This document shows positions 22,266-33,019 of a DNA stretch of 64,000 nt, in pieces. The DNA comes from Atrina japonica (taxonomy: Eukaryota; Mollusca; Bivalvia; Pterioida; Pinnidae). Below the pieces are notes generated by a model. That model had not been told where the DNA came from and searched no databases. It was given only the letters and a program-made list of their open reading frames with translations. Position numbers and translations under genes: made by a program. The stretch is from the NCBI GenBank assembly GCA_030159075.1, contig BROG01000076.1, positions 1,575,001 through 1,639,000 of the forward strand, given 5' to 3'. The first letter of the stretch is position 1, and each line of letters starts with the position of its first letter.

Positions 22266-22616
22266 TTCATCACATTTGGACCTACCCATTTCATAGAATG
22301 GTTAGGTCCACTGTAAGAACTTTTGGACCCGTTTTACAAAAGGTCCGAAGTCATGAATCCTAACTTTTAGTCCTAACTACCATGGCAATGCCTCGCTGAC
22401 TGGTTAATTCTATGACAATTAAGACATAAGAGTTAGAATTTAGGACTTAAGACTCTTTGTAAATCGGGCCCCAGGGATGTATTATGAAGAATAAAAACAT
22501 AAAAATAATAATTTTACATGCAATATGAACTTGTTCGCTCCTGAATTATGACAGTGGACCATGCTAACTATTGTTATGGGTGAGTCTAAATGTGGTCACA
22601 GGGGTAGATGAGTTAA
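22266..22616 (+). mobile_element. MITE-C copy interrupted by a palindromic MITE
   Basis: The left part (22266-22322) matches 30452 onward (CACATTTGGACCTACCCATT, GAATGGTTA) and the right part (22473-22616) matches the same family's second half (TGAACTTGTTCGCTCCTGAA, GGTGAGTCTAAATGTGGTCA). The missing junction is filled by the element at 22325-22472. Confidence 0.75.
22325..22472. mobile_element. Nested palindromic MITE (GGGCCCGATTTACAAA ends)
   Basis: Arms of about 50 bp: GGACCCGTTTTACAAAAGG at the left and, inverted, GGGGCCCGATTTACAAAGAG at the right, with AAGTC, CTAACT and TTAGTCC-type words pairing further in. 148 bp in total, no coding frame. Confidence 0.75.
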
Positions 22617-22617
22617 A

Positions 22618-22798
22618 GTAGAAAAGAAATACACTCAGATGGAGAACTGTCTCTGAGCCAACTGATATCAAGATATTAAAACAGAAAGCAATACACACAG
22701 AGAATTGTCACCCAGATAATTAATGAGTTTTTTTTAATTATACAGTGTCACAGGTTATTGTCTCTGCGAAGATTAATGTAGAAGTACAAAGCGTTTCC
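22618..22798. other. Unassigned DNA
   Basis: No feature recognised. Confidence 0.4.
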
Positions 22799-22799
22799 A

Positions 22800-23240
22800 A
22801 TATAGCTTCAAATGGCCACCAAAGAGAATTTCTGTAATTACACAATCGCACTTCATCAGTCCAATCAACTGCAGACTACAAAGCGAGTTGCCTCTCAGAA
22901 GATTCATCAACATCTGAGAGAAATTGAAGTTGAAATACATGAGCAAGGGATTTCGGAGATGAAGCCATTGTTGCCATATTACTCAATGGCTGACAAATAA
23001 TGTGATTGTATGTGATCTCAGCTCTATCTTGACATGAACATGAAAATTTTATAGAGCCAATATCATCAGATAAATGCCATTAAAAGACAACGTCTCATAA
23101 ATGTTACTGTTTATGTGTGTCGCTATAGACTTTTGTCACTCCCCGACTATAAAGCTGCACAAAAATAGTGCAGGTAGAATCTGACAAAAACATTTGTCGC
23201 TGGCAGCCTCAGAAAATGTCAATATTCTAACAGTCAGCTG
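22800..23240. other. Non-repetitive DNA, candidate conserved element
   Basis: The longest even-composition stretch in this part. It contains a 62-codon plus-strand frame (22812-23000, starting MATKENFCNY) with unusually balanced residues, then CATAAATGTTACTGTTTATG and TTGTCGCTGGCAGCCTCAG. No domain recognised and no clear splice sites. Could be regulatory or an unrecognised exon. Confidence 0.25.
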
Positions 23241-23244
23241 ATAT

Positions 23245-23465
23245 AAATATCTGCTTTGTTGTGTTATTCAGTACTTTTGTAGCTCTTTAAATGACTTACC
23301 GAAATTTGGTGACCAATAGTCAACACCATCAAGCAGTCAGACATATTTGTTTACTTGCCATCATGGTTGTAGTCGGGCCAAACATTTTGTTCATTGAATT
23401 GTTTCTTTTTTTAAACATCTGTTTTATGCTTTTTACAGGTTCATGGAGTAGTAAACAGATTTAGA
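23245..23465. other. Unassigned DNA
   Basis: No feature recognised. Confidence 0.4.
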
Positions 23466-23469
23466 TAAT

Positions 23470-23560
23470 GAGTCACAAATTTTGACCTGTGCTTTGGACT
23501 TCAGCAAATACGGTGAAGGTTCTTTTACATACATGTACGTCTGCCAAAACACATGCGTTT
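23470..23560 (-). mobile_element. SINE-1 variant fragment
   Basis: CACAAATTTTGACCTGTGCT, then GGTGAAGGTTCTTTTACAT, then TCTGCCAAAACACATG follow the minus-strand SINE-1 order with many changes. Confidence 0.5.
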
Positions 23561-23913
23561 TTAAAGCCCAATGACTGCCCAATAAGTTAGGATGCCAATT
23601 TTTTTTAAATTGTTAAGGTATTACACATCATGCTTAAATGTATATATAAAAATAAAACATTCCCATAAAATACAGCACAAGAGTTTGGTTTGTTTGCAAA
23701 TAACACAAGTGTGAAGATAATAAACAATTTTCAGTGGGGACCCCATTATATATTTTTTTATTATTTTCACATTCTTTTATATTTAGAAGTCTAATAGCAA
23801 AGAGCAATAACTTGGAATCGAACCTTGCCATGTCTACTTTGGAGGTGAACACTAAGATTTCGGCAAATTGACAATGGTTCATTGATTTCGAGGCATCATT
23901 AGCTATGGATAAC

Positions 23914-23992
23914 TTAACCCTTTCAACTCTAAAAACAATAATGGACCAGTATAAACAAGAGAAAAGAGTATTCCATTTACATCTGGGTAAGG
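23914..23992 (+). mobile_element. MITE-B copy, right end degraded
   Basis: Starts TTAACCCTTTCAACTCTA and contains ATGGACCAGTATAAACAAGA and AAAAGAGTATTCC. The terminal GGGTTAA is altered to GGGTAAGG. Confidence 0.65.
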
Positions 23993-24082
23993 TCAAAATC
24001 ATGATGGTCAAGTTGATGATCTATTAAAGAAGCCTTATAATGGAAAATCATCCACAAAGATAACCATTCATATACTACATGT

Positions 24083-24130
24083 CTTAATTCATTTACCCTT
24101 AATGCCACATTTGGACTGGTCCATAGACCA
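24083..24130 (+). mobile_element. MITE-D left-end fragment
   Basis: CTTAATTCATTTACCCTTAA then CACATTTGGACTGGTCC match the left part of the copy at 13958. The right side is missing. Confidence 0.5.
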
Positions 24131-24145
24131 AAACAAGACTAATAG

Positions 24146-24302
24146 AATCTAACCCTACCTTGAGTGTATGACAAAGGAATCTCAATCCGCTGGTAAGATT
24201 CTTAAATGACAAACCCCAGGCTTACCATGGGTTTGTCATTCAAGAATCTTATCCCTGAGGAATGAGATTCCTTTGTCATACCCTCAAGGTAGGGGTTGAT
24301 TA
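24146..24302. repeat. 157-bp near-perfect hairpin
   Basis: Two arms of about 70 bp flank an 11-nt loop at about 24217-24227. The left arm reads AATCTAACCCTACCTTGAG, TATGACAAAGGAATCTCA, GTAAGATTC and ATGACAAACCCC; the right arm carries the complements in reverse order with about 10 mismatches. No repeat copy elsewhere in the window. It could be a foldback MITE or a hairpin-RNA locus. Confidence 0.85.
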
Positions 24303-24304
24303 TT

Positions 24305-25139
24305 TTTCTCACATGTATTAAATACATGTATATGTAGATCTACGGAAATGAAATCTGACATTATGCACAGCATTCTAGATGCCGCAGACACACTACAGCA
24401 TAAACTGTTGGACGTCATAGCATGTGTAGCTTGTCAATACCCTAGGGGTTGACAAGGAAATCATTCCTAGTTAAAATGATGGAAAAATCGGTGAACAATG
24501 GGAGAAAAGATCTTATACAACAGAAAAGGCCAGACCATTATTTTACTTAAAGCTGACATGGTTTACCTAAATATCTGCTTAGAAAGACCACAGACATATT
24601 TTACATCATGAGCTGTAAATTTATGACATAGGGATTTGGGTTAGGGTTAATGGGGTTAAGCTTATTATATCATAAAAATATGCAACGTTTCCAAATCATA
24701 TGAGGCATTGTATTGTGAAATTTGTCCAAAGGAACAAAAATAAAAGAAACAGCAAATTGTTTCTCTGGGTAAATGACAGCAAAAGAACCCAAACAAACAT
24801 ACCTGAAATGTACCAGCCTATTTTCATATTTATACTGCTAAACATAATGTAAACTTCTCATAATACATCTTACCATCATGTCTAAAAACATTAAATTTTC
24901 CCTGAATTTACTGGGTTTTCTCAAACCTGGGAAATCAATTGGCAAAACGCATATAATCAAATATGGATGGCATTATAAGTTAAGTCAAAAGACAGAAAAT
25001 GCACTTATTGCTTTTAAAAGTTTTAAATATGTGGGGGTCGAAATACTGCTTGCTCATACATAACTTTGATGTAACCATGGTAACTGGACAACATTTCCAG
25101 ACACAAAGGTCTAAAACTAATAGTGTTACAGTTATGCTA
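24305..25139. other. Unassigned DNA
   Basis: Includes a short GGGTTAGGGTTAA at about 24648-24660, too short to call interstitial telomere repeat. No gene is recognised. Confidence 0.4.
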
Positions 25140-25140
25140 A

Positions 25141-25162
25141 TATATATATATATATATATATA
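25141..25162. repeat. (TA)11 microsatellite
   Basis: Pure TA run. Confidence 0.95.
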
Positions 25163-25164
25163 AA

Positions 25165-25632
25165 CTACAAACTGTAAAGTAAACCTAAGATAAAATGCCA
25201 AGCTGTAATATCATGTACCATACAATCATACTATAAACACAAAAATGCCAGTACAGATTTGGTCTGGAGCCAACTGCTGGAATCTTAGCTCCAGCTGGGA
25301 GGCTAGATCAGCATCACAATCATTTGCTTAATCATATACTACACTTAAACTGACCCAATTACAATGGACATTGGTCACTTGCACTAACATAATTTTTTGG
25401 ATGATTACAATATAACTGGACAAAGTTAGTATGCTCAATTACATACTACTTTTTAGATAATACTATTATAATTGGACAATGGTCAATTGCTCATTTACAT
25501 ACTATGCCTTTTTTAGGATGATCATGATAAATTTCCACAGGAGAAAAGTCACTTAAGTCATTTTTTACTACAGAATGAACATGAAGTATGTATAATTCTG
25601 TGTAGAACCCCATCATGTCATTTATATAAATT
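25165..25632. other. Unassigned DNA with loosely repeated phrases
   Basis: TTACAATGGACATTGGTCA, ACAATATAACTGGACAAAG and TTATAATTGGACAATGGTCA recur with spacing near 70 bp, suggesting an old tandem. No other feature. Confidence 0.35.
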
Positions 25633-25647
25633 CTTACTGCTCATCAA

Positions 25648-25890
25648 GGGGCCCCCGTGGCCAAGTGGTTAGAGAATCATGCTTTGAACCATGAAATGTC
25701 TCACTAAGGTCAGTGCAGGCTCAAGCCCTGCTGGAACCCAAACTGATTTTTGTGAGAAAGTTTGCCAGTTTACTTGTGAAAGGCTGGTGGTCTCTTCCCG
25801 GGTTTCATGGTAACTGGGTTCTCTTCTCCACAATTAAAAACTGGCTGCCACCATATAACTGAAAATATTATCGAGTTTAACACCTTTCCA
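25648..25890 (+). mobile_element. SINE-2, full-length reference copy
   Basis: A tRNA-Ser/Leu-like head (GGCCCCCGTGGCCAAGTGG, B box GGCTCAAGCCCTG) is followed by the family body TTTGCCAGTTTACTTGTG and GGTGGTCTCTTCCCGG, and the tail ATTATCGAGTTTAACACC. Flanks CTTACTGCTCATCAA (25633-25647) and CTTCCTACTCATCAA (25891-25905) form a 15-bp TSD with two mismatches. Confidence 0.85.
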
Positions 25891-25905
25891 CTTCCTACTC
25901 ATCAA

Positions 25906-26296
25906 ACTATCTATTTGTCTGGTGGTAATTGAAGAACCTGTTTAAATAATAGTCTTGTTGTGGCATACAAAGGCTTAGCTAATTAGACAATATACATACT
26001 ACACCAATAACCACCATGTTATTTCTTTTGGGCTGCCAGTTACAAATAGATCGAATGAAATGATTTAAATCTTTACGTTTTCACCAGTTAAGATGAATAA
26101 TAATCATATCAACTATTTTTTTCAATTACTATAATAATGTGTTAAATTCACACCATATTTTGAAGTTTTATATTATGTTTCAGAACTATGGTGTATATAG
26201 GTCAACGGTTTTACAAAAATTTCCACTTTTTGTCTCATTTGGGATCACTGATGGGATGTTTATTTGAATGGGTAATTATGAACAGATAATTGGTAC
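25906..26296. other. Unassigned DNA
   Basis: No feature recognised. Confidence 0.4.
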
Positions 26297-26297
26297 A

Positions 26298-26456
26298 CAA
26301 TGGAACCCGTCTTAAAAGACAATTCTGTTGAAAGACCATTTCTGTTTTTTAAGACCACATTCTGAAAAACACTTCGTTAAATATTCCTTTCAATAAAACC
26401 TTTTAAGAGGGTCCACCTGTCTTGTGAAACCACAATTCAGTGACAGATTCAATTGT
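26298..26456 (+). mobile_element. MITE-A copy, diverged
   Basis: CAATGGAACCCGTCTTAAAA at the left and GACAGATTCAATTG at the right form altered TIRs. Internal AAGACCACATTCTGAAAA and CACCTGTCTTGTGAAACCAC match 17177 and 46998. Confidence 0.65.
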
Positions 26457-26459
26457 ATA

Positions 26460-27060
26460 TATAAAATACCAAACGTACAGCCAGACATTAATATTTAAGG
26501 AAAGAATGGATATTTTCCTACAATATACATCCTGATATGTACAAGGAAACAGATAATCTGAAGCATACGTATACATTCAATCATATACCAAAATTAATTT
26601 TCCACAAACACTTTATATTTAAAGGCAGAAAACTTCCTTGATTGTAATATTTAAATAAAAAGCATATCAAATTCTCTTAAACTAAATGAAGCAAAGTCAG
26701 AATTCTGCAGCTACAGATTGGACAGAAATCAACTTCTCTAGAAGCAATTCACATAAAAATGTACAAGTCTGTTCTAGAACAGAACATTTTTAAAATCTGG
26801 AAATGATTTTGGATAATCTTAAAATGATCTTCAATAATCTTGAAGTACATGTATAGAATGTCCATGGACTATTATGGAACAAGAGAAGTATAAGATTTTC
26901 AATTCCTGATTGCCCTAGCATGAGGTCGACAAAAATATGGTAATTTTAGTCACTGACAAAAGCAATTTTTTTTTTTCTATGTGGTAATTAATGATTTTTT
27001 CCCTCTCTCTCCTATCTTCTACACAAATACAGCAGCATTTAAGGCTACGACTAAATGATA
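26460..27060. other. Unassigned AT-rich DNA
   Basis: No feature recognised. Confidence 0.4.
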
Positions 27061-27061
27061 T

Positions 27062-27430
27062 TGACGCAAAACATGCATACAAATGAGACTCAATCAGGAG
27101 AGAGTGGGGAGACAGACAGAAGGATACAGACACATAAAGATACAGATGGATTGAAAAGCAAAAATTAAGACAGAGTAACAGATATAGTGCAAGAGAGACA
27201 CAGAGACAGATACAGAGACATATATATGGATAGAAAGGCAAAGAAAAAGTCAGCAAGACAGATACAGTGCAAGAGAGAGAAAGACAGATAGAGACACATA
27301 AATACAGATAGATAGAAGGCAAAAATAAGTCAGCAAGACAGATACAGTGCAAGAGAGAGAAAAAGACAGATAGACACATAAATACAGATAGACAGAAGAC
27401 AAAAATAAAGTCAGCAAGACAGATAAAGTG

Positions 27431-27473
<43 letters not shown>

Positions 27474-27925
27474 TCAAGAGACAAGACACATAAATACAGA
27501 TAGACAGAGGGCAAAGATAAAGTCAGCAAGACAGATAAAGTGCAAGAGAGAGAGAAAGACAGATAGACACATAAATACAGATAGACAGAAGGCAAAGATA
27601 AAGTCAGCAAGACAGATATAGTGCAAGAGAGAGAGAGAAAGACAGATCAAGACACATAAATACAGATAGACAGAAGGCAAAGATAAAGACAGCAAGACAG
27701 ATATAGTGCAAGAGAGAGAGAAAGACAGATCGAGACACATAAATACAGATATACAGAAGGCAAATATTAAGACAGAGATTAAAACAATGTATATAGATAG
27801 ATACATGTATAGATAGAAAGACAAAGATATAGACAGTAAAAGATAGATATAGAGAGCAAGAGAGAGATCAGGGAGTGACAGAGAGAGAGAGAGAGAGAGA
27901 GAGAAACAAATACACAAATGAGGAG
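27062..27925. repeat. Purine-rich minisatellite, ~80-bp unit, about 9-10 copies
   Basis: Units carry, in order, GTCAGCAAGACAGATAAAGT, GCAAGAGAGAGAGAAAGAC, AGATAGACACATAAATACAG and ATAGACAGAAGGCAAAG, with variable GA length between units. Minus-strand hydrophobic frames of 79-231 residues are translations of the array, since the residue pattern follows the unit and no start or regulatory context exists. Confidence 0.9.
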
Positions 27926-27929
27926 AGAC

Positions 27930-29079
27930 AGAATCACACCATACAAGTAATCAATGACTTACCCGATGAGATGAATTGAGTTCTGCATAGTTATAACTAA
28001 GATAATCATTTAATGAAAACTCTGAATAATCCTCGGCAAATTAGTAAGGAAATTGTTGCTGAATTCACCTCCTCTAGTTTTTCTCCATTTACGTTAGTAC
28101 TGTTTACCTTAAAACATTATTATTTTCATCTTATCCAAGAAAGCATTCAGAAATCAATATCCAGCTAGTCTAATGAAGGTAGGAAAAAATATTCCAATTT
28201 ACTGAATGTAGCATATATCTCTGATTAATCATGAAGTGAAGATAAAAAACCACAAACTCCAAATTATATTTCACGCTGACTACCACAAAAGTCAGTTTGT
28301 CTCGTCCAAGTTATACACATGTACTGTTTTGTCCAAGCTCTGATTGTACTGTGGTATTTCTTTCAGTAGCTCGAGAGAAATACTGTGCAGATCAATAAAA
28401 GATGTCACATCAGTTGAGATCTATGTGGCTGAATTGCACTGTAGGTTTGTAGACCAAGTAAATATTTAAAACTGATATTCCTTGCAGTCAATATATACCA
28501 CAGCAAAACAACAAGCCCCCTTAAGTAAGTAAGAATTCCTCTGCAACTACTGACCAGGCATTCCACAACAGCACAATATTAGACTCTGTACAGTTTTGAT
28601 CCAAAGTATCTCAATACAAAAATAGGTATAAAAAGTACTACCTGACTATGCTAGTTAAAATAAGTCTTCCCTGTAAAAGGTAAATATTTCCCGTAAAACA
28701 CTCAGGTAAATAAAAGTTCTGGGAAATTTGTCAAATTACAGGGGCGTCTTTATTACTTGCAAGCTACTGCTACATGTATAATGCCTTGGAGCGACTTCAC
28801 CTGAATGGCATGCTGATGAGAAGCTCTCTCCTACACATATACTGGGAAAACACCTAACAGCTCATCACTATATTTACTGTATTATATACACTGACTTTTA
28901 TATAAATAAACCAACAGCCTTCTCATTACCATTAATACATGAAGGTATGGAAGTTATCCCATGTTGCCATAGAAACTACTTTACTAGCAATTTACTTCAA
29001 AGGTATATTACAGAGAACTGTCAACATTATGTATATATTATACTTACATGTATTCTAAATACTAATATACATCATGATA

Positions 29080-29080
<1 letters not shown>
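27930..29080. other. Non-repetitive DNA, partly higher complexity
   Basis: From about 28150 to 28460 the composition is even (TTTCACGCTGACTACCACAA, GTAGCTCGAGAGAAATACTG). No repeat match and no recognised frame. Possibly regulatory. Confidence 0.25.

Positions 29081-29084
<4 letters not shown>

Positions 29085-29112
<28 letters not shown>
29085..29112. repeat. (TA)14 microsatellite
   Basis: Pure TA run. Confidence 0.95.
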
Positions 29113-29113
<1 letters not shown>

Positions 29114-29274
29114 CACAGCACTGTGATACACACATACATTTATACTCAATTGTGTATTACAAAAACATAACAACAAAAGAAAATGTAGATTTCTAGACTC
29201 TTTAGAAACATGAATCCAAATCTTATCTTTTATGCTAAATACTCTTCTAATACCTGTTTATTTGAGTGTGAATA

Positions 29275-29282
<8 letters not shown>

Positions 29283-29359
<77 letters not shown>
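29283..29359. repeat. (TA)38 microsatellite
   Basis: Pure TA run, about 170 bp right of another TA tract. The open frame crossing it is an artefact. Confidence 0.95.
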
Positions 29360-29361
<2 letters not shown>

Positions 29362-29362
<1 letters not shown>

Positions 29363-30448
29363 GAAACGTGTAATTATCCTGATTGAAGTGTTTGACAATG
29401 ATTGTTTTGGGATTTTTGTTTTTGTACTTTTATTTTCCAATGGGACAAAAAAGAAAATATTGCTTTTCTCTTTCTACATGTACATTCTAGATCAGACCTT
29501 GAATTTCATCCATCACCCTGAAAGTGAAAGTGCTTCTTATCAGGAAATGTATGAACAATGATTAGACATACATACAGAACACAGGGAGGGCATTGGTGTA
29601 CATTTATCACTGTATGTGCATATCTGTGATAACATGGTCCTGACAAGCAGAGAAAAACACAGAACAAACCATGGCATGCATTTATCTGATAATAGAGATT
29701 GCTTCTTGGATATCAGCATACAAGACATGTTATTGGCAACAGAGATTTGTCGGAATTGGGGGAATTGTCTTCCTGTAGTGGTAATCACACATAACCCATA
29801 TCAAAAGCCCAGATATATACCATGTGTTCATGTTGTTGTGCTGTTCCTTTCTGCAGCCGGAAGATATTCATGTATTAACTACCGACCATTAAATAAATGC
29901 TAGTGTGGGAGTACTGAATTCCTGACATCTGGACAACACTGGTACAATGTCAAAGCATGGGAGCATGCCAAAGTAGTGCCAAGATATAAACAAACAATAA
30001 ATCTAGACACAAAGTGAATAACACTCTAACAAGCTCAAACATGACAATGTATGTTTACCTCAATGGCAGCAAAAATACTAACTGTACATAGCTTTGACGA
30101 CTGTATGAACTATCAACTATGTATGGTAACCATGGCAACTGCAGAGTTCCTGAAAAGTGTGAGACCAAGGATTTGTCTCATGAAAATCCTCTCGGTATGA
30201 CACAAGGTAACAGTATGTTATGTTGCTTGATCTGACAGAATTCCTTAGAGGTCTGAAACCTAAAAAGAAGTTTTCAAGAACTCTGGACTCTATGTACCTA
30301 TGGCAATTTACTTATGCATAAAGTTCATAAAGGTCATGTTGTTTTGGGATGTTTTATTTTTTTTTTTTCATACATTTTTTATCACTGGTTAAGTGCTTCC
30401 ATACTCTGTAATGTACATGTACTATTAATGCTCCTCAACTTACTGCCC
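29362..30448. other. Unassigned DNA
   Basis: Overlapping open frames of 82-109 codons on both strands (29232-29903) have no recognisable domain. No repeat recognised. Confidence 0.35.
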
Positions 30449-30449
30449 C

Positions 30450-30660
30450 AAAAATCAACCCCTGAAGTCACATTTGCACCTGCCCATTTCAAAGAATGGT
30501 TAAGTCCTCGGTCAGAATTCAGGGGTGTATGATTTAGAATCAAAATTTTATGATAAATTTATTTGTAATTTGAACTTGCTCACACCTGAATTATAACAGT
30601 AGACTATACTATTTATTTATTTGGGTGAGTTTAAAGGTGACCACAGGGGTTGATGAGTTT
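30450..30660 (+). mobile_element. MITE-C, best-preserved copy
   Basis: Left end ATCAACCCCTGAAGTCACAT and right end (read inward) AACTCATCAACCCCTGTGG are inverted repeats extending inward to CACCTGCCCATTT and TTTAAACTCACCC, roughly 38 bp with mismatches. Length about 210 bp, no coding frame. Other copies are at 22266, 34816 and 37561. Confidence 0.8.
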
Positions 30661-30664
30661 ATGT

Positions 30665-30968
30665 TTGTGAACATTACAAGAAATGCCTTCCCTGTCAGTC
30701 AGCTTTCTCAGAATGTTGATTAATAATCTCCATTTTGTTTACTATTAACCCAATGGCAATACAAATAATGATTCAATAGTCTTTTCTCAAGTCAACTTGT
30801 ATTTCCAATCAATATATATTACATGCTGTGCTCATATATCCAAATCAGAATTGGAAAGAAAATCTGTGTTCATGGAAATTATTCAAATCACCTTGGCCTG
30901 GTGCCATTTGAAAGAAGAGATGCTGCAAACCATGATGAAATATTCCAGCTGTACAATCATGCATAGAC
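30665..30968. other. Unassigned DNA
   Basis: A 62-codon plus-strand frame (30797-30985) has no recognised domain. Confidence 0.35.
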
Positions 30969-30969
30969 A

Positions 30970-31885
30970 AAAAGGAAAGTCATAGGACCTCAAAATAAAA
31001 AAGGAATGTCATAGGACCTCAAAATAACAAAGGAATGTCATAGGACCTCAAAATAACAAAGGAATGTAAAAGGGCCTCAAAATAGCAAAGGAATGCAAGT
31101 AGACCTCAAAATAACAAAGGAATGCAAGTAGACATAACAAAGGAATGTAAAAGGGCCTCAAAATAGCAAAGGAATGCAAGTAGACCTCAAAATAACAAAG
31201 GAATATAAAAGGGCCCCAAAATAACATAGGAATGCAAGTAGACCTCAAAATAACAAAGGAATATAAAAGGTCCTCAAAATGACAAAAGAATGCAAATAGA
31301 CCTCAAAATAACAAAGGAATATAAAAGGTCCTCAAAATAACAAAGGAATGCAAGTAGACCTCGAAATAACAAAGGAATGTAAAAGGTCCTCAAAATAACA
31401 AAGGAATGAAAGTAGACCTCGAAATAACAAAGGAATGTAAAAGGTCCTCAAAATAACAAAGGAATGAAAGTAGACCTCAAAATAACAAAGAAAAGAGTCC
31501 TCAAAATAACAGGAATGTAAGATATCCTCAAAATAAAAAAATAAAAAGTCCTCAAAAAAATGAAGGAACAAGGACCTCAAAATAATGAAGGAATGTAAGT
31601 AGACCTCTAAATAACAAAGGAACGACAGATGTCACCAAATAACAAAAGGTTGTAAAAGAACCTTAAAATAAAAAATAAATGTAAGATATCCTCAAAATAA
31701 CAACAGAATGTAAGATATCCTAAAAATAACAAACAAATGTAATATATCCTTAAAATAACAAAAGAATGTAAGTAAACCTCAAAATAACAAAGGAATACAA
31801 GTACATGTAGACTTCAAAACAACAGAAATGTAAGATGTCCTCAAAATAATAAACAAATCTAAGAGGTCCTCAAATAACAAAGGAA
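30970..31885. repeat. Minisatellite, 29-bp unit, about 30 copies, partly dimeric
   Basis: Basic unit AAAATAACAAAGGAATG plus a 12-bp variable end. From about 31048 to 31480 units alternate between an end reading TAAAAGGTCCTC and one reading CAAGTAGACCTC, giving a 58-bp higher-order dimer. Units to the right (after 31480) are degenerate. Confidence 0.92.
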
Positions 31886-31887
31886 AC

Positions 31888-32735
31888 TCAAGTGGATCTC
31901 AAAGCTGCTGTTCATGTGGACCAGTTCTGTGGTTCATATGGACTAGCTCTGTAAAAAGTTAAGCTCAATGCCTGCATCTATGTGACAGCTTTAATAAAAA
32001 TATTGCAAAACACAGCAGGTAGAATATAAATCTACAGCTCCTAAAAATACACTTTTACAGTCAGCTGATTAAGTTGTTGGTTTTCTTTATTTTTTGTAAT
32101 TTAATAAACAAACTAAACCGTTTTACATCAGTCATAGTGACGGCATTGGAAAATAAGTATGAAAGGAGAAAGAAGAGTAATTATTTTGTATTTGTTACAC
32201 CTTTAATTAGATGCATTTACATAAAGGTATTGGTATTGATTCTATTTTTTACTTCTTTATTTGACTTGTTTCATATGAAACCATTTCATTAGCATGCACG
32301 TCCAAACCAAATATACCTCTTACATCTCGGAAGCAAATGAATTATACAAATGTTTGAAGAAATAGCTTTGTTTGCCTTCTCTTTCAGAACTGAAATCAAG
32401 AATGCAATTTTTTCAATGAAATTATTTAACACGTATGGTAAAAAATACCTAAGAAAAAATTATGGTTAATAGTTCCTGCAGATTGCAAATATTTCTAAAT
32501 TATTCTTTATTTGACTTAATGAGGCTTTAGCTGCATTTTTTTTTTTTAAATTCTTTTCTTTTTACTACTTAGATGGATATAAAATAACAAAAAGAGATAA
32601 ACACAGCTAATTGAATAGACCTTTTCTGAATTGTTCCATTCCGACATGGTTCCTAATAATATTACGCACCTTAAACAGAAAATGTGCAACAGGTATCTTC
32701 CATTTAATGAGTTTATCGCATAGGTGACCAGTACC
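31888..32735. other. Unassigned AT-rich DNA
   Basis: At 32560-32620 CTACTTAGATGGATATAAAA weakly resembles sequence left of repeat R copy 1 (832-850). Nothing else. Confidence 0.35.
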
Positions 32736-32737
32736 TG

Positions 32738-32837
32738 GTTGCACAATGCATCGTTAAATCTAACGTACAGTTAGCCCATTGGTTTAACATTGGTTAACGT
32801 CACGTTAAATTTAACAACTTGTCGTGCAACTGGGTCC
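32738..32837. mobile_element. Palindromic MITE, ~100 bp
   Basis: Left end ACCTGGTTGCACAATGCATC then GTTAAATCTAACG; right end, inverted, GGACCCAGTTGCACGACAAG then TTTAACGTGACG. The arms nearly meet. It directly abuts a 5'-truncated SINE-1. Confidence 0.7.
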
Positions 32838-32839
32838 AG

Positions 32840-33015
32840 AGAAATATGATGAGACAGTAAAAACTGGAGGTCCCGTGTCACAGTAAGAACCCTCACCGCT
32901 TAATGGCCGTAAGTGCCGAGCATAGGCCAAAATTTGAAGCCCTTCACCGGCATTTGGTGACGTCTCCATATGAGTGAAATATTCTTGAGTGGGACGTTAA
33001 ACAACAATAATCAAA
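32840..33015 (+). mobile_element. SINE-1, 5'-truncated copy
   Basis: Begins at GATGAGACAGTAAAAACTGG, then AGGTCCCGTGTCACAGTAAG, CCGAGCATAGGCCAAAATTT and TCTCCATATGAGTGAAATA, and ends GGGACGTTAAACAACAATAA. The tRNA-like head and about 13 bp after CACAGTA are missing. Close to the 41113 copy, so fairly young. Confidence 0.85.
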
Positions 33016-33019
33016 TCAA

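Noticed and set aside
23634..24011. 125-codon minus-strand frame with a B-box-like GGTTCGATTCC
   Set aside because: The frame begins inside a MITE-B copy and has no recognisable domain; the B-box-like word lacks a convincing A box or SINE body.
24645..24662. Interstitial telomere repeat
   Set aside because: Only about two imperfect TTAGGG units.
25648..25735. tRNA-Ser/Leu gene
   Set aside because: It has A- and B-box-like words but continues into the SINE-2 body and is flanked by a TSD; the cloverleaf is not intact.
26915..27917. Hydrophobic 231- and 147-codon minus-strand frames resembling membrane proteins
   Set aside because: The residue repetition follows the ~80-bp purine minisatellite; hydrophobic Leu/Ser/Cys come from CT-rich complement. 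No start context or conserved motif.
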